A stretch of 64,000 nt of DNA from a virus, in the IMG/VR virus record IMGVR_UViG_3300017767_000001, positions 30,591-94,590 of that record; one strand, written 5' to 3'. How positions within the stretch are numbered: position 1 is the stretch's first letter; each line of letters opens with the position of its first letter. Positions 20,101 to 27,824 of this stretch are shown one piece after another. The translations under genes were made by a program, and so were the position numbers. The notes beneath the pieces are model-generated. The model did not search any database, was not told where the DNA came from, and saw only the letters and a program-made list of their open reading frames with translations.

Positions 20101-21679
20101 AGCAGGCACAAATTCTTCTCATTTATTTATTGCAAATGAAAATGGAATTGTTAGCAGTAATAATAATAATTTTTCAACTGGTTTTTCTGTAACTAAAGGA
20201 GGCACCTCTTATACTTATGCTACAACTGGAGGCGCTAACGATACGAAATTTTCTATAACTCTTACTAATCCTGTGAACTGTGTGGGATCAGTTAGTAGTA
20301 CAGGAATAGTTACTATTAGCAGTACTAGTTCTACAATTCTTACTTCTGCTTCTGTGACTACGGCTTCCTTAACGGTAGAAATTAGAGACTTAGGGGATAA
20401 TGACTCATTAATTGAAACTCATATTTTAAGATTTTCAAAAGTTAAACAATCAGTTCGAGACGGAGCAACCTTTACTTTCGGCTCAGTAGGAACAACAACT
20501 GCATCGGCTTGGGCAGGAACTTTAACAGCCTCCGCGGCTCAAGCTGCTGCAGGATTGGTAATTGGTAGCTCCACAGATGGGCACATTTCTCCTAACGATA
20601 GAGTCACACTAAGCTCCCCGCCTTACGCAGCAACACGAGTTTATACAGGCTCCAGAACAAATAATAGTGGCACTAATGGCCCCGTGAGCGCCTCTAGTTT
20701 CAGTTCGGTAGTAACTGAGTTTATTGATGGAAGTGCAATTGTAACTGGTACCCTTTCTGCTAATACGCTAGCTGCGAATACAACTATTAGTAATGCGATA
20801 AGAGCAGGAGAAAGAATAACTGTTGGAACTTCATCATCTCCTGCATCTGGAAAAATAAACAGTATAAATAAAACTAGTTTTAGTGATAATGATGCTGGTT
20901 TTTATATGGATGGCTCAGGCGATTTTGTAGTTGGAAACAGTACTAATTACTTTAAATTTGATGCCAGCGCAGGAACAATCTCACTTGTAGCTCCAAGTAT
21001 TCAGCTTACTGGACCTCCGGGCAATGATGGTACTGATGGTACTGATGGTAACGATGGTAACGATGGTAACGATGGTAACGATGGTAACGATGGTCAGGAT
21101 GGTAACGATGGTCAGAATGGTCAGGATGGTCAGAATGGTCAGGATGGTCAGGATGGTCAGGATGGTCAGGATGGTCAGGATGGGGCAACAGGACCTGCAG
21201 GACAAGATGGTGTACCGGGAAGTCCGGGAACACCAGGAGCTATGGGACCTCCGGGACAGTCAGGCCCTCCAGGTAGTACGGGGCCTCAAGGACCCCCGGG
21301 ATCTGCTGGAACTCAAGGAGCAGACGGCGCAGGCGGGTTCTTATACATAGTTCAAAGTAATAGTAGTACTCCTGCTTCTAGTACAATTCCTACAGGAACA
21401 TATGTGGACGGAGCTGTTGCAATTGTTCAAAATAATAATAATGAACAAAGAGCTTTTAGATTTAATGGTTCTTCTTCGCAATGGATTGGCCAGTCTTTAA
21501 TTAATGCAGATGTATTATTTGCAAATGCAATCGGTGCCACTCAGCTACAAATTTCCGCAGACAATTCGAATACTGCAAGTTCTATTTTTATGGACGGCAG
21601 TTCAGGACCTAGCGGAACAGGGCCTCGAATACTTATAAGAGATTCGAGTAGGATTCGTGTAATACTTGGAAGACTTTAA
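14141..21679 (+). CDS. Host specificity / central tail tip protein, lambda gpJ-like, with collagen-like stalk
   Basis: The 2512-residue product is over twice the length of lambda J (1132). The first 1090 or so residues form the J core: tip-ring domains, including a region with WIFYDILTNNRYGVGEF near residue 650, a strong J-family motif. A fibronectin type III-like domain follows at about 1095-1190. The middle (about 1200-2200) is a chain of Thr/Asn/Ser-rich beta domains. Residues 2291-2398 are 36 uninterrupted Gly-X-Y triplets. The last 110 residues form a beta-rich cap ending in RILIRDSSRIRVILGRL, a motif seen at J C termini. The collagen part probably forms a trimeric stalk. The ATG at 14141 comes one base after the I stop; a second ATG at 14147 is possible. 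Confidence 0.88.
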   Translation: MVMPSIDWKGPNWVAQGSIEGASSTEQVIGITDIISEGPIAGLAKGGGSIYLNNDSLFTDEETVFASTVGLTASSDHASGSGPNIVINDFEKQSFNWSPSQDELNTLTRFICIHNFREFGDGVTGVGATNSTFSINSSSAAVGGHQAWQQPAGFNIIIDGDFSLFPDGAIVDKHHFTLQNIQNNDGLVTIKDPSSDRKLTGYATNINGNKDQLTVKVLLPNLDNHQWLNETDANGNNKIIISLSVFVKISSINGNEITLTGQIGIFEKCRFSFTKPQYKDGSSANSYNRKVRSSTFQFVPGTKDQQPLKTLADSPGSSTVALPGLPSLELGVVQTITHTGAQAGEIDEIQLLFRYNSGLYTINTESGDKENAGAGYVIKLETQGSVNAQGVISWDDQGFLDGNMTMTTGEYSLANQLINGYDGVSGGDSGSPVTLGGPENSSSGVKFDGPSGPNTNLLLEGTPIFGHGGKHVGPVSFTHTINLEPFQPFSGFRLKVCRITASQNTTDDAFGRAHTWGNRDSRTKLGYRGSDVDKWQAIQAGGISGAFGIIKEKLNFPYTALANVTFSSRQFDSVPTRMYDCFGMLVKVPSNYTTREETGLVVTPAPGTLEKVGSLPSPHRLYSGLFTGQFREEKVWTDNPAWIFYDILTNNRYGVGEFVQTSDIDIYSLYKIARYCDELVSDGKGGVEPRFRANLYIQKATDVYKVLKDMATIFRGMLYWMDGQLTPVIDEAKAPTYTFNRSNVVDGAFSYEQTGTKTRTNQVVVQWNNPENDYKLEPLFVEDRENIIKTGQIVKSESVAFGCTSEGQAIRYGRWKLWTALNQTEIVSFKSALNAAFIAPGDIVNIQDNHDYGFAFGGRISNASYSSGNTTITLDRDISVDPESGSHTNIGSAGTYTLALLVAERKVVAAKDCKIWDSSTTPAAYKNFKKGDVVTKWWNGTTQIEVDQPSGWSNDQFEQYTADSWTAPTNVPAGEDEPVPLHLEYADAHRIQDVTCTANDPNGNVLTIQNPAGVPVFGSQAEADRVVQGGIWALKDENETTASYKTYKVLNIVHEDDNSYAITAVEYFDTKFDIIETNFTTAVPDPLFPVEDPDSVLPAPRGLRVFRSPRAADPGEELVIKWEPPAGEYAETVSGYSISCNIPGILEEETTAETYKEFSKVPDGKYTVSIQAYSATGKKSRPTSITFFVYDVYGGTAERYKYILKGGKVSAPSVVTNDLTSTPINQKFRFEQDPLYILSNNDTSSTGTGKELNIGGTGLDYSILGNFTGSTWFGEAQTDKTEAYVFLRNYKTTPNLRLINYVQDSALGLDYWYDQSLATQKHYNDNEVFNHFPGSPDIWDQQNGKVTLESGSPKVTGAGTTCNFLTAYSPTNVIKFNDGMAAKVAYVEDDRCLYIDRVFTFKTHSITSAEVLTSGNVGNVKYIAPGHDFVVGDYVTIEGMSNSDFNSDQTTHHSKFKIVAVQHNQYNDAGSLTTNGYFETRPRLGSNGQSLTGSSAVNTGANATTAIGNGKTGNDAVYSNHFKDELSVDYSRDFLIGIITNTGSFTNYCTLDPDIGRPRAVVLDSNFSTLNYNTVGASGGTITNELQSPYTDLTLTGVAIGFEAPQFKVTGNFLPNSTYSEDTAFADVTNFATGQFTKQIAGASSDSDEVPAFSSLPLEFSVIVREKFDPDNAAKQVTQTIKIFGVKDGASGTEGRTVSILGDDSSVRYDSSNANPDPSSIVFTATAFNFPAPTTDDDGAYIRFKDHNGNILQDWTAINTDGVATYTLNSSSSIVINGTATNLGYGDGRPSGTDFRPKYVEAEASLDINPRVVSATDSTPILYITDNSTGLNVNFPNNTYPIDSASDGTISTSTLSGSGGTMEVFIGNQVGKYVGTNDGTANKNNSAINLNPGEWYISNVQSSDSDLTAGNISYGGGTNGNQIITIADASFNTGGNGLNNSETITWTITGADSASTTLTTNVQQSLFKNKPGINATPASPGEDAYNVAGTNSSHLFIANENGIVSSNNNNFSTGFSVTKGGTSYTYATTGGANDTKFSITLTNPVNCVGSVSSTGIVTISSTSSTILTSASVTTASLTVEIRDLGDNDSLIETHILRFSKVKQSVRDGATFTFGSVGTTTASAWAGTLTASAAQAAAGLVIGSSTDGHISPNDRVTLSSPPYAATRVYTGSRTNNSGTNGPVSASSFSSVVTEFIDGSAIVTGTLSANTLAANTTISNAIRAGERITVGTSSSPASGKINSINKTSFSDNDAGFYMDGSGDFVVGNSTNYFKFDASAGTISLVAPSIQLTGPPGNDGTDGTDGNDGNDGNDGNDGNDGQDGNDGQNGQDGQNGQDGQDGQDGQDGQDGATGPAGQDGVPGSPGTPGAMGPPGQSGPPGSTGPQGPPGSAGTQGADGAGGFLYIVQSNSSTPASSTIPTGTYVDGAVAIVQNNNNEQRAFRFNGSSSQWIGQSLINADVLFANAIGATQLQISADNSNTASSIFMDGSSGPSGTGPRILIRDSSRIRVILGRL
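21011..21334 (+). repeat. Collagen-like Gly-X-Y repeat with 9-bp tandem DNA repeat
   Basis: There are 36 consecutive Gly-X-Y triplets. The first half is almost only GND, GTD and GQD, encoded by about 17 near-identical 9-bp units (GATGGTAAC / GATGGTCAG) between 21026 and about 21180. The second half is Pro-containing, with seven prolines in the Y position (GPP four times, GVP, GSP, GTP). The two halves differ in both composition and DNA repetitiveness. Confidence 0.95.
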
Positions 21680-21682
21680 TTA

Positions 21683-22252
21683 ATGAAACAATTAATAAAT
21701 ACTCCCTTCTCTTTATGGGAAGGAGAGTTATCTTTAGATATTTGTAATGCAATTATAACTGAAGGTCTGGCCCAGACTAAAACACAAGGAACGATAAATA
21801 ACAATGAAACTATAGATGAAAACATGAGAAAGGGAAATATTGCTTGGTTAGCTAAAAATGGCTGGATAGATAATCTTTTATTTAATTATGTATATAGAGC
21901 AAATATGTTAAATAATTGGTTTTTTCAATTAACAAGTAGAGAGGCCCCTCAGTTTACTATCTACGAAAAAGATGAACATTACGACTGGCACAGAGATTGT
22001 GATGCAGCGCACTCCCTTCAGAGAAAACTTTCTGTTACTGTTCAACTTTCTGATCCTACTTCTTATGAAGGAGGAAATTTTCATATTAGAGACTACTGGA
22101 ATGAAAATGAAATTTTTAGCTGGCACTCTGGAGCAAAAGTACAAGGCACAATAATAGTTTTTGGGTCTTCACTAAAACATAAAGTATTTACAGTTACAAA
22201 AGGTGTTAGATACTCTTTAGTACAATGGTACTCCGGTCCAGATTTCATATAA
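21683..22252 (+). CDS. 2-oxoglutarate/Fe(II)-dependent dioxygenase, PKHD/prolyl-hydroxylase type
   Basis: The 189-residue product carries the complete double-stranded beta-helix motif: H103-x-D105 (YDWHRDCD), distal H166 (GSSLKHKVFTVTKG) and R176 for the 2-oxoglutarate carboxylate. The order YEGG.FHI, then G.IIVFGS, then KH.V..VTKG.RYS.VQW is that of the PKHD-type hydroxylases (YbiX-like), a branch of the prolyl 4-hydroxylase superfamily. It starts 3 bases after the stop of the collagen-bearing J gene, in the same operon and before the next promoter. A post-translational target in the tail is therefore plausible, but the substrate is not shown. Enzyme class is sure; substrate is inference. 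Confidence 0.9.
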   Translation: MKQLINTPFSLWEGELSLDICNAIITEGLAQTKTQGTINNNETIDENMRKGNIAWLAKNGWIDNLLFNYVYRANMLNNWFFQLTSREAPQFTIYEKDEHYDWHRDCDAAHSLQRKLSVTVQLSDPTSYEGGNFHIRDYWNENEIFSWHSGAKVQGTIIVFGSSLKHKVFTVTKGVRYSLVQWYSGPDFI

Positions 22253-22269
22253 CCACTAAAAAATAACTC

Positions 22270-22298
22270 TTGACATTTCATGTGAGGATTGATATAAT
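22270..22298 (+). promoter_or_regulatory. Perfect-consensus sigma70-type promoter for the fibre module
   Basis: TTGACA (22270-22275) and TATAAT (22293-22298) are separated by exactly 17 bases. It lies in the 93-base gap after the dioxygenase gene, one of the few intergenic gaps in the late region. The next start is at 22346, with AGGAG at 22328-22332. Confidence 0.92.
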
Positions 22299-22345
22299 CA
22301 TTTTAACTTGTAATAAAAGCCTCCTCTAGGAGTACGTTAAAGTAA

Positions 22346-22693
22346 ATGGATATAATTCAAGTAGTAAAAGGAGATACAGGACCGCAGCTAAAGGCGACTG
22401 TAACTCGATCAGATACTGGAGAGGCTTTCGTAGGGTCTGGCACCATAAATTTACGTATCCGTAAAAAAGCTACGACTTCAATACTAGCAACTATTCCTTT
22501 AGATACCGTTACTTCTAATCTAGCAGCAGGACTTTTGGTCTTTCCTCTTTCTAGTTTCTTGGCGCCCTCGAGCGGCACGGGGCCAGAAGAAGGGTTTTAT
22601 GAAGCAGAAATTGAATTTACTCTTGCAAATGGAGAGGTAATGAGTGTTTTTGAGTTAATTGATATAAAAGTCAGAGACGATTTTGGATCGTGA
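22346..22693 (+). CDS. Putative baseplate/tail-tip beta-sandwich protein (BppU-N-like)
   Basis: The 115-residue product has the pattern of the N-terminal domain of baseplate upper proteins: an opening VVKGDTGP, strands with TINLRIRKK, and a late EGFYEAEIEF followed by a final strand. It is probably a small virion protein that links fibres to the tip. It is the first gene after the fibre-module promoter. The stop overlaps the next start (GTGA). Similarity was judged by eye only. Confidence 0.5.
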   Translation: MDIIQVVKGDTGPQLKATVTRSDTGEAFVGSGTINLRIRKKATTSILATIPLDTVTSNLAAGLLVFPLSSFLAPSSGTGPEEGFYEAEIEFTLANGEVMSVFELIDIKVRDDFGS

Positions 22694-22872
22694 AAAAGAA
22701 TTTAATACTGTTTGGAGCAAATGCAGGAAATACTCCTGTACTGAAAAAAACAACTTTAACAACTCCAGACTTAGCAACTCGAAAAACTAATACTGCGGTA
22801 TTCTTTTCTTTGATAGAAGATTCTCCTAAACTAAAAGAGGTGGGGTCCAATCAAATAAATATAGTGATCTAA
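22690..22872 (+). CDS. Small hypothetical protein
   Basis: This is a 60-residue product starting at a GTG that overlaps the previous stop (GTGA) and ending immediately before the next ATG. It is rich in Thr, Lys and Asn, with no motif. The tight fit between its neighbours and the coupled GTG start support it being translated. Function unknown. Confidence 0.6.
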   Translation: MKKNLILFGANAGNTPVLKKTTLTTPDLATRKTNTAVFFSLIEDSPKLKEVGSNQINIVI

Positions 22873-25758
22873 ATGGCTGATTTCGATATAAAAGTATTAT
22901 TGGCGGAAGCAAAAGACGATCCTAGATTTCAAAAAATTACTACAAATGGTTTGAGAATGGGTTCCACAGCCCTATCAAATGATCCGATAGTTTCAGGAGT
23001 AGATGGAGGCAAAGCGCCTCTTTTATTTAATGTACAGTCAAATACTCCAAGTTTATTTGATATTGCAATAGATATTTTTATAATTCTTCAAGAAGAAATT
23101 GCAAATACCGTAACTCTAGCAGATGTTGTAGATATATTACACTCAAAAAGACTAGTAAATTTTGTAAGTATAAAAGACTTATTAGATACAAAGCTTTCTA
23201 CTCTTAGACAAGAATCAATAGAGGCTATTTCAAGGTTTACAATCGAACAAGAAAAAGCAATAGCAGATATATTTAAAATTAGTGATAATGTAGACGATGT
23301 TATATATTTGCAAAATAGAAACTTTAAAGAGATTATAAATGCAATTAACCATGTTGCTAAAGAACAAAAGTTAATTATGCATAGAGGGACAGGGGGAATC
23401 GTACGATACCCTTTAGCAGACATAGCAATTGCAATGTCTCACCCAGTAACTCAGGGAGGCGTAAATAATTTACAACAAGGATTGAAACCAAGAGGTGATT
23501 TTGGTACTGGATATACAGCGAATACTTGGCCTTTAAATGATACAAAATGGAAGTACTGGGAATATCAATATAGAAGTAATGGAACTTTTAGCTCAAGCGG
23601 CCCATATGGAAATAACTATTTTTCTTTAGGCCCTTATTTTGTTCCTGCTGGAAGGTCTGTTAACAACTTTTATACGCCCAGTACTCAAGGAAACTATTTA
23701 ACTCCAAGGTGGTCAAATTTTACAAACGACTGGTATGATTGGGATAAGTACATGCCAGAATTAAAGTACCAGCTTGAAAATTTTTACCCCAGCGGCCAGC
23801 TTGGTATAACAGGTTCTTATGTTTATTGGTGGATGCCGGGGTACTATAAAGTATTTGCTGCGCAAAATTTCCCAATTTTTACCGGTTCTTTTGGTGCTTA
23901 TAGAGGCCCTTTAATATATGCAGCAAGTCCTTTAGAGTATAGTAAAGACACGGGCACTCCCTTAGACGATATTAATGTAGGCGCTATAAAATTTTTAGAA
24001 GTTTTTGATTCAGGAAGTCTTAATTTGCCTAAAGGCCCTGGAAGTACTCTACAAACCGGAGGATTTTGGTTTAATCAAAACTTAAATGCCCCTTTATATA
24101 CATTTACAGCAGAAAATACTCCGGTTTTAGCAAATATAGAAAATGCAAAAACAGAAGATTTTAAAGGAGCACTAGTAAAAATAGTTTCTGAAATAAAAGA
24201 AATAAAGAAACGGTCTTTCCAAAGGCCCAAAGAATTATTAAATGTTTTGTCAGAGGCTCTTATTCCAAAAGGAAAATTTCTACCAACAGAAAAAGTAGAC
24301 TTCGAAGAAGTAATAACTTTTGCCCAGTCTATAACATTAAGCCCCCAAACATTTAAAGTAGCTGATGAAAAGCACCCTGATAAAATAGGAAAAGGGCTAT
24401 TAGAACTACTAGTACAAAAAGAACACGTACTTACCCCAAAAGTAATTTTTTTACTTACAAAATTCTTTAGTTCTGACAGGCAAAAATTGAAAATAACTAC
24501 TGCACTATCGAATCAAAAAGTAAAACTTTTAGACAGGCATAGTAAAGATATAGGAGTAGGAAAAAGGTCCGAAAATATTGAAAGCTTTAGTCATCTTATT
24601 GATTCTCCTGCAGAAACAATTATTAAAGGTGAGCGAGTATCGACTAGCACAGAAAAACAAAAGAAAGTTGTAAAACCTCTGCGTGAGGGTATTGATCTTT
24701 CTGACATAGAGTTTTTCAATATGAATAGGGCTTTATTTGAAATATTTGATTTAAAAGATCCTGTACTTACTTCAGCTAAATCTAGGGTAGAATCAGATAG
24801 AGTACTGTTACAAAGTACAGAAGCAAAAGATGTAACTAAACCTTTATTTGAGGGTGTAGATCTTTCTCATAGAGAAACTTTTGATTCAATAAAATCTTTA
24901 TTTACTGATAACGGAGCCTTTAGAATAAATACTGTAAACCCTACAAAAGCACGAGTAGAAAGCGATAAAGTTTTATTAAAAAGTTTTACAGATATAATTA
25001 GACAGTTTGAACTGCTAGACAAGGCAGATTTTGATGCTCGCAGACTTAATAAAGATATTGAAAAAATTATACATCATGCATCAAAAAGTAGTACACAAGA
25101 TATAACATTAGTAACTGCAAACTCTTTAATTCATGGAGAAGTACTGGGTATAATAAGCAGAGATAGAGACGCGGGAGGAAGTGGCGATGTATTTTTTACT
25201 TTTAAGCCCGCTTTTAGAAAAGACAAAATAGATGTAGACGATGAAGAAGTTGTAAAAGATGTAACTAAACCTTTATCAATAGATTCTGCCGCAACAAAAG
25301 AAGTTTTAATGCAAAGAGCAAGAGCAAAAATTATAGGAAATAAAGCATTTGTAGATGATATTATTTTTGCATTTAAAATGGGAAAAGGTATTAAAAACGA
25401 TAAAATAGCCGTAGATGATGAAGAAGTTATAAAAGATTTAGAAAAGCCTTTAAAAACAATTGGAGATTTAAAAGATTTCTTTTTAACTGCTCCTGCAAGT
25501 ATTGCTATAAAAAGGTCTACTTTTACAACAAATGATGATTTTAACCCTTGGGTCATGAATAAAATTATACATGAACTAGGTTTGACCGCACAAGATTTAG
25601 TGCGAAAAAAATACCTCCCAAGAAGAAGTATTGATAACGTTCTTCAATCCTCTGAAAAAGGAGTCGCCTTTATTAGAGATGAAGAATATACAAAAGGCCC
25701 ATATTTTTTACAACCGTATGTTGCCGCAATACCCCCTGGCAGGTCACGCCAATTTTAA
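22873..25758 (+). CDS. Virion structural protein with repeated C-terminal fibre segments
   Basis: The 961-residue product has a globular N-terminal part with coiled-coil-like stretches (to about 180). An aromatic-rich middle follows (about 215-400, many Tyr, Trp, Phe and Gly). The C-terminal half is made of degenerate repeats such as KDVTKPLFEGVDLSHRETFD and VDDEEVVKDVTKPL. Such KPL/D-V-x-K repeats occur in large tail-fibre or baseplate proteins of marine phages. It lies at the start of the fibre operon. I cannot name a family. ATG follows the previous stop directly. Confidence 0.6.
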   Translation: MADFDIKVLLAEAKDDPRFQKITTNGLRMGSTALSNDPIVSGVDGGKAPLLFNVQSNTPSLFDIAIDIFIILQEEIANTVTLADVVDILHSKRLVNFVSIKDLLDTKLSTLRQESIEAISRFTIEQEKAIADIFKISDNVDDVIYLQNRNFKEIINAINHVAKEQKLIMHRGTGGIVRYPLADIAIAMSHPVTQGGVNNLQQGLKPRGDFGTGYTANTWPLNDTKWKYWEYQYRSNGTFSSSGPYGNNYFSLGPYFVPAGRSVNNFYTPSTQGNYLTPRWSNFTNDWYDWDKYMPELKYQLENFYPSGQLGITGSYVYWWMPGYYKVFAAQNFPIFTGSFGAYRGPLIYAASPLEYSKDTGTPLDDINVGAIKFLEVFDSGSLNLPKGPGSTLQTGGFWFNQNLNAPLYTFTAENTPVLANIENAKTEDFKGALVKIVSEIKEIKKRSFQRPKELLNVLSEALIPKGKFLPTEKVDFEEVITFAQSITLSPQTFKVADEKHPDKIGKGLLELLVQKEHVLTPKVIFLLTKFFSSDRQKLKITTALSNQKVKLLDRHSKDIGVGKRSENIESFSHLIDSPAETIIKGERVSTSTEKQKKVVKPLREGIDLSDIEFFNMNRALFEIFDLKDPVLTSAKSRVESDRVLLQSTEAKDVTKPLFEGVDLSHRETFDSIKSLFTDNGAFRINTVNPTKARVESDKVLLKSFTDIIRQFELLDKADFDARRLNKDIEKIIHHASKSSTQDITLVTANSLIHGEVLGIISRDRDAGGSGDVFFTFKPAFRKDKIDVDDEEVVKDVTKPLSIDSAATKEVLMQRARAKIIGNKAFVDDIIFAFKMGKGIKNDKIAVDDEEVIKDLEKPLKTIGDLKDFFLTAPASIAIKRSTFTTNDDFNPWVMNKIIHELGLTAQDLVRKKYLPRRSIDNVLQSSEKGVAFIRDEEYTKGPYFLQPYVAAIPPGRSRQF

Positions 25759-25770
25759 AGGAGAAATTAA

Positions 25771-27819
25771 ATGTATTTAGACGATTGTCGATTAAAAGGT
25801 GTTGTGAACCTAGTCCTTCGTGATGCAGACGGAAAGGTAAAGCAACATAAAACCATACGAAATAAAGTAACTCGTGCAGGTATCGCTCATATTATCGGTC
25901 GAATGATTGATGATGGGCAAGATCGTGGAGGTTTACATAAGATGCCCCGAATGATGAGCCACATGGCAATCGGAATCGGAGCCGCCGCACGAAACGATCA
26001 AAATACTTACGAAGCATTAGATTTTGATTCTTTGCCGAACAATATTCCCGGAGTAACAGATACTGGTTTCAATGTTAGTACTGCTCCTACAGTGTCTTCT
26101 CGAAAAAGAGCAGCGATTCCCGCATCTTATGATAAAATGCTTCAAGATGAAAGAGGGTTTCGAGTTCAACTAATGAAAGACACTACTCTTGCCACTGATT
26201 ATGCTACTTTACAAAATCAAGCACTAGCACAAGCAACTGATGCAAATAGTGCCGCAGTTCCTATGCATGCAACAGAAAACGGAAAAAGTGTTATTCGATT
26301 CGAAACAGGAAGCGGAGGAAACCCAAGTACTTTAAGTAAGCTTCGTGTAGGCCTACAAATTAGTGGTATTGCTGCTACAAGTGATGGGTCTACTCCTAAC
26401 TCTAATGCTACTTCGGCTCAGCTTGCTAGTCCCTTAAAGATTGAAGCAATTGAAACAGGTATTACAGAAAGCTCTTCAGCGAGTAAAATTACTTTGAACG
26501 GAGCACTTCCTGGTAGTCATACTCCTGCAAGTAATTCTACAAAAGTTAATCTTGATATAGACTATGTAGATCGTATTTCTTTGACTACTTATAGCACCAA
26601 TTCTTTAATGCCAAATCATCCCACAACTGAGAGTGTGAAGTCAGTTTTTCAACCTAATGGAACTACTACTACAACCAATCCGGGTATTATGGGGCCTTTT
26701 GGAGCAGCTCAAGCACGAGGTAATACTTTTACCTCAACAAGTCCTTATAAAGAAAATGGAAAAGGACTGCTTGGTATTACTCGCGGTCAGATTGGTGCTT
26801 TTTATGAAAGAGAAATCGAGTATAATATCGAATTACTTAATACAGATGGTAACGGACTTCCACTAACTACTGGTTTTGGAACTTCCGGTATCGTGACTAC
26901 TGTAGATGAAGCAGCCTTTGCAGTTTTAGATGGAACTACTTCAGCTGACTCAACTTCTATAGCAAGATTTCCTTTCTTAGGAGCTGAGGAGGACAAGCCT
27001 TCAGGAACGACCGGAGTTATTGGAGCAACATCTACAACAAATAATCCAACTAAACGAGGAACAGAGTTTGTTCAATTTGGAACAGCAGTAGACGGTATCT
27101 TCCAAGGAGCCTTAATAGGTTCTAGCATTATTGCAGACGGCAAAAACACACTACCAGAAGGGTACCCCGAAGAAGAAAATGATTATGGTCAAATTGGGGG
27201 TCTAACAGTAACTGGAACAGGAGGTGAAGCTATTGCTAGATATAATACTGCAGTAAAAGATTTTGTAAAGTATAATCCTGTAGCTTCTTATGCGCCCAAT
27301 GCTGTTGCTGGTGCAAAGAAAAATGGTGACAGAATTGTATATGTTGCTACTTTTAAAGAGAATAACCCTCGCCCAGAAGTAGACTATAAAAAGATTCATC
27401 AAACTTCAAATGATGTAACGAGAGCTCCTCAAAATCGAGTTTATCCGATTACTGAGGCAGGAATCTTTAATAAGCATAGAGCAGACCTAGGTATTTTTGA
27501 TGTTGCCGACCGCGCGTACACTACTCCAACTGATTCAGTTATAAATGAACTGGCTCATATTGATTCTAGAACTGCATTAGTATCTCCCACTAGCGGAACT
27601 CAACTTACTCTTACTGCAAATGGAGATACTAATATTGGTCCTGTAGAGGGAGTTTTGACTTCTCAAGGTAAAAGCATTTCAGCACACGCGTACGGTTTTA
27701 CTCAAGGGCCTATTACGCAAACTATGCTTTGCCGTACAACTTTTGACCCTGTAAACAAAGCAACAGCAGATACTCTGCAAATTACTTGGTCTGTACAGCT
27801 ACAGGACAGTACTATATAA
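25771..27819 (+). CDS. Tail fibre / baseplate structural protein
   Basis: The 682-residue product begins with a compact domain containing LVLRDADGKVKQHKTIRNKV. It ends with a region holding ITEAGIFN and CRTTFDPVNKATADTLQITW. That combination is familiar from structural proteins of marine myo- and siphophages, where it forms an attachment domain that ends in a beta strand. The middle is Ser/Thr/Asn-rich. A good AAGGAG precedes the ATG by 8 bases. It is likely a baseplate-proximal fibre or its hub. Confidence 0.65.
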   Translation: MYLDDCRLKGVVNLVLRDADGKVKQHKTIRNKVTRAGIAHIIGRMIDDGQDRGGLHKMPRMMSHMAIGIGAAARNDQNTYEALDFDSLPNNIPGVTDTGFNVSTAPTVSSRKRAAIPASYDKMLQDERGFRVQLMKDTTLATDYATLQNQALAQATDANSAAVPMHATENGKSVIRFETGSGGNPSTLSKLRVGLQISGIAATSDGSTPNSNATSAQLASPLKIEAIETGITESSSASKITLNGALPGSHTPASNSTKVNLDIDYVDRISLTTYSTNSLMPNHPTTESVKSVFQPNGTTTTTNPGIMGPFGAAQARGNTFTSTSPYKENGKGLLGITRGQIGAFYEREIEYNIELLNTDGNGLPLTTGFGTSGIVTTVDEAAFAVLDGTTSADSTSIARFPFLGAEEDKPSGTTGVIGATSTTNNPTKRGTEFVQFGTAVDGIFQGALIGSSIIADGKNTLPEGYPEEENDYGQIGGLTVTGTGGEAIARYNTAVKDFVKYNPVASYAPNAVAGAKKNGDRIVYVATFKENNPRPEVDYKKIHQTSNDVTRAPQNRVYPITEAGIFNKHRADLGIFDVADRAYTTPTDSVINELAHIDSRTALVSPTSGTQLTLTANGDTNIGPVEGVLTSQGKSISAHAYGFTQGPITQTMLCRTTFDPVNKATADTLQITWSVQLQDSTI

Positions 27820-27824
27820 TTTAG

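Noticed and set aside
20981-21350. ORFs on both strands and a second plus frame across the collagen repeat (ILT, HPD and MVR repeats)
   Set aside because: They exist only because a 9-bp repeat without stops is open in several frames. The J frame is the one continuous with the gene.
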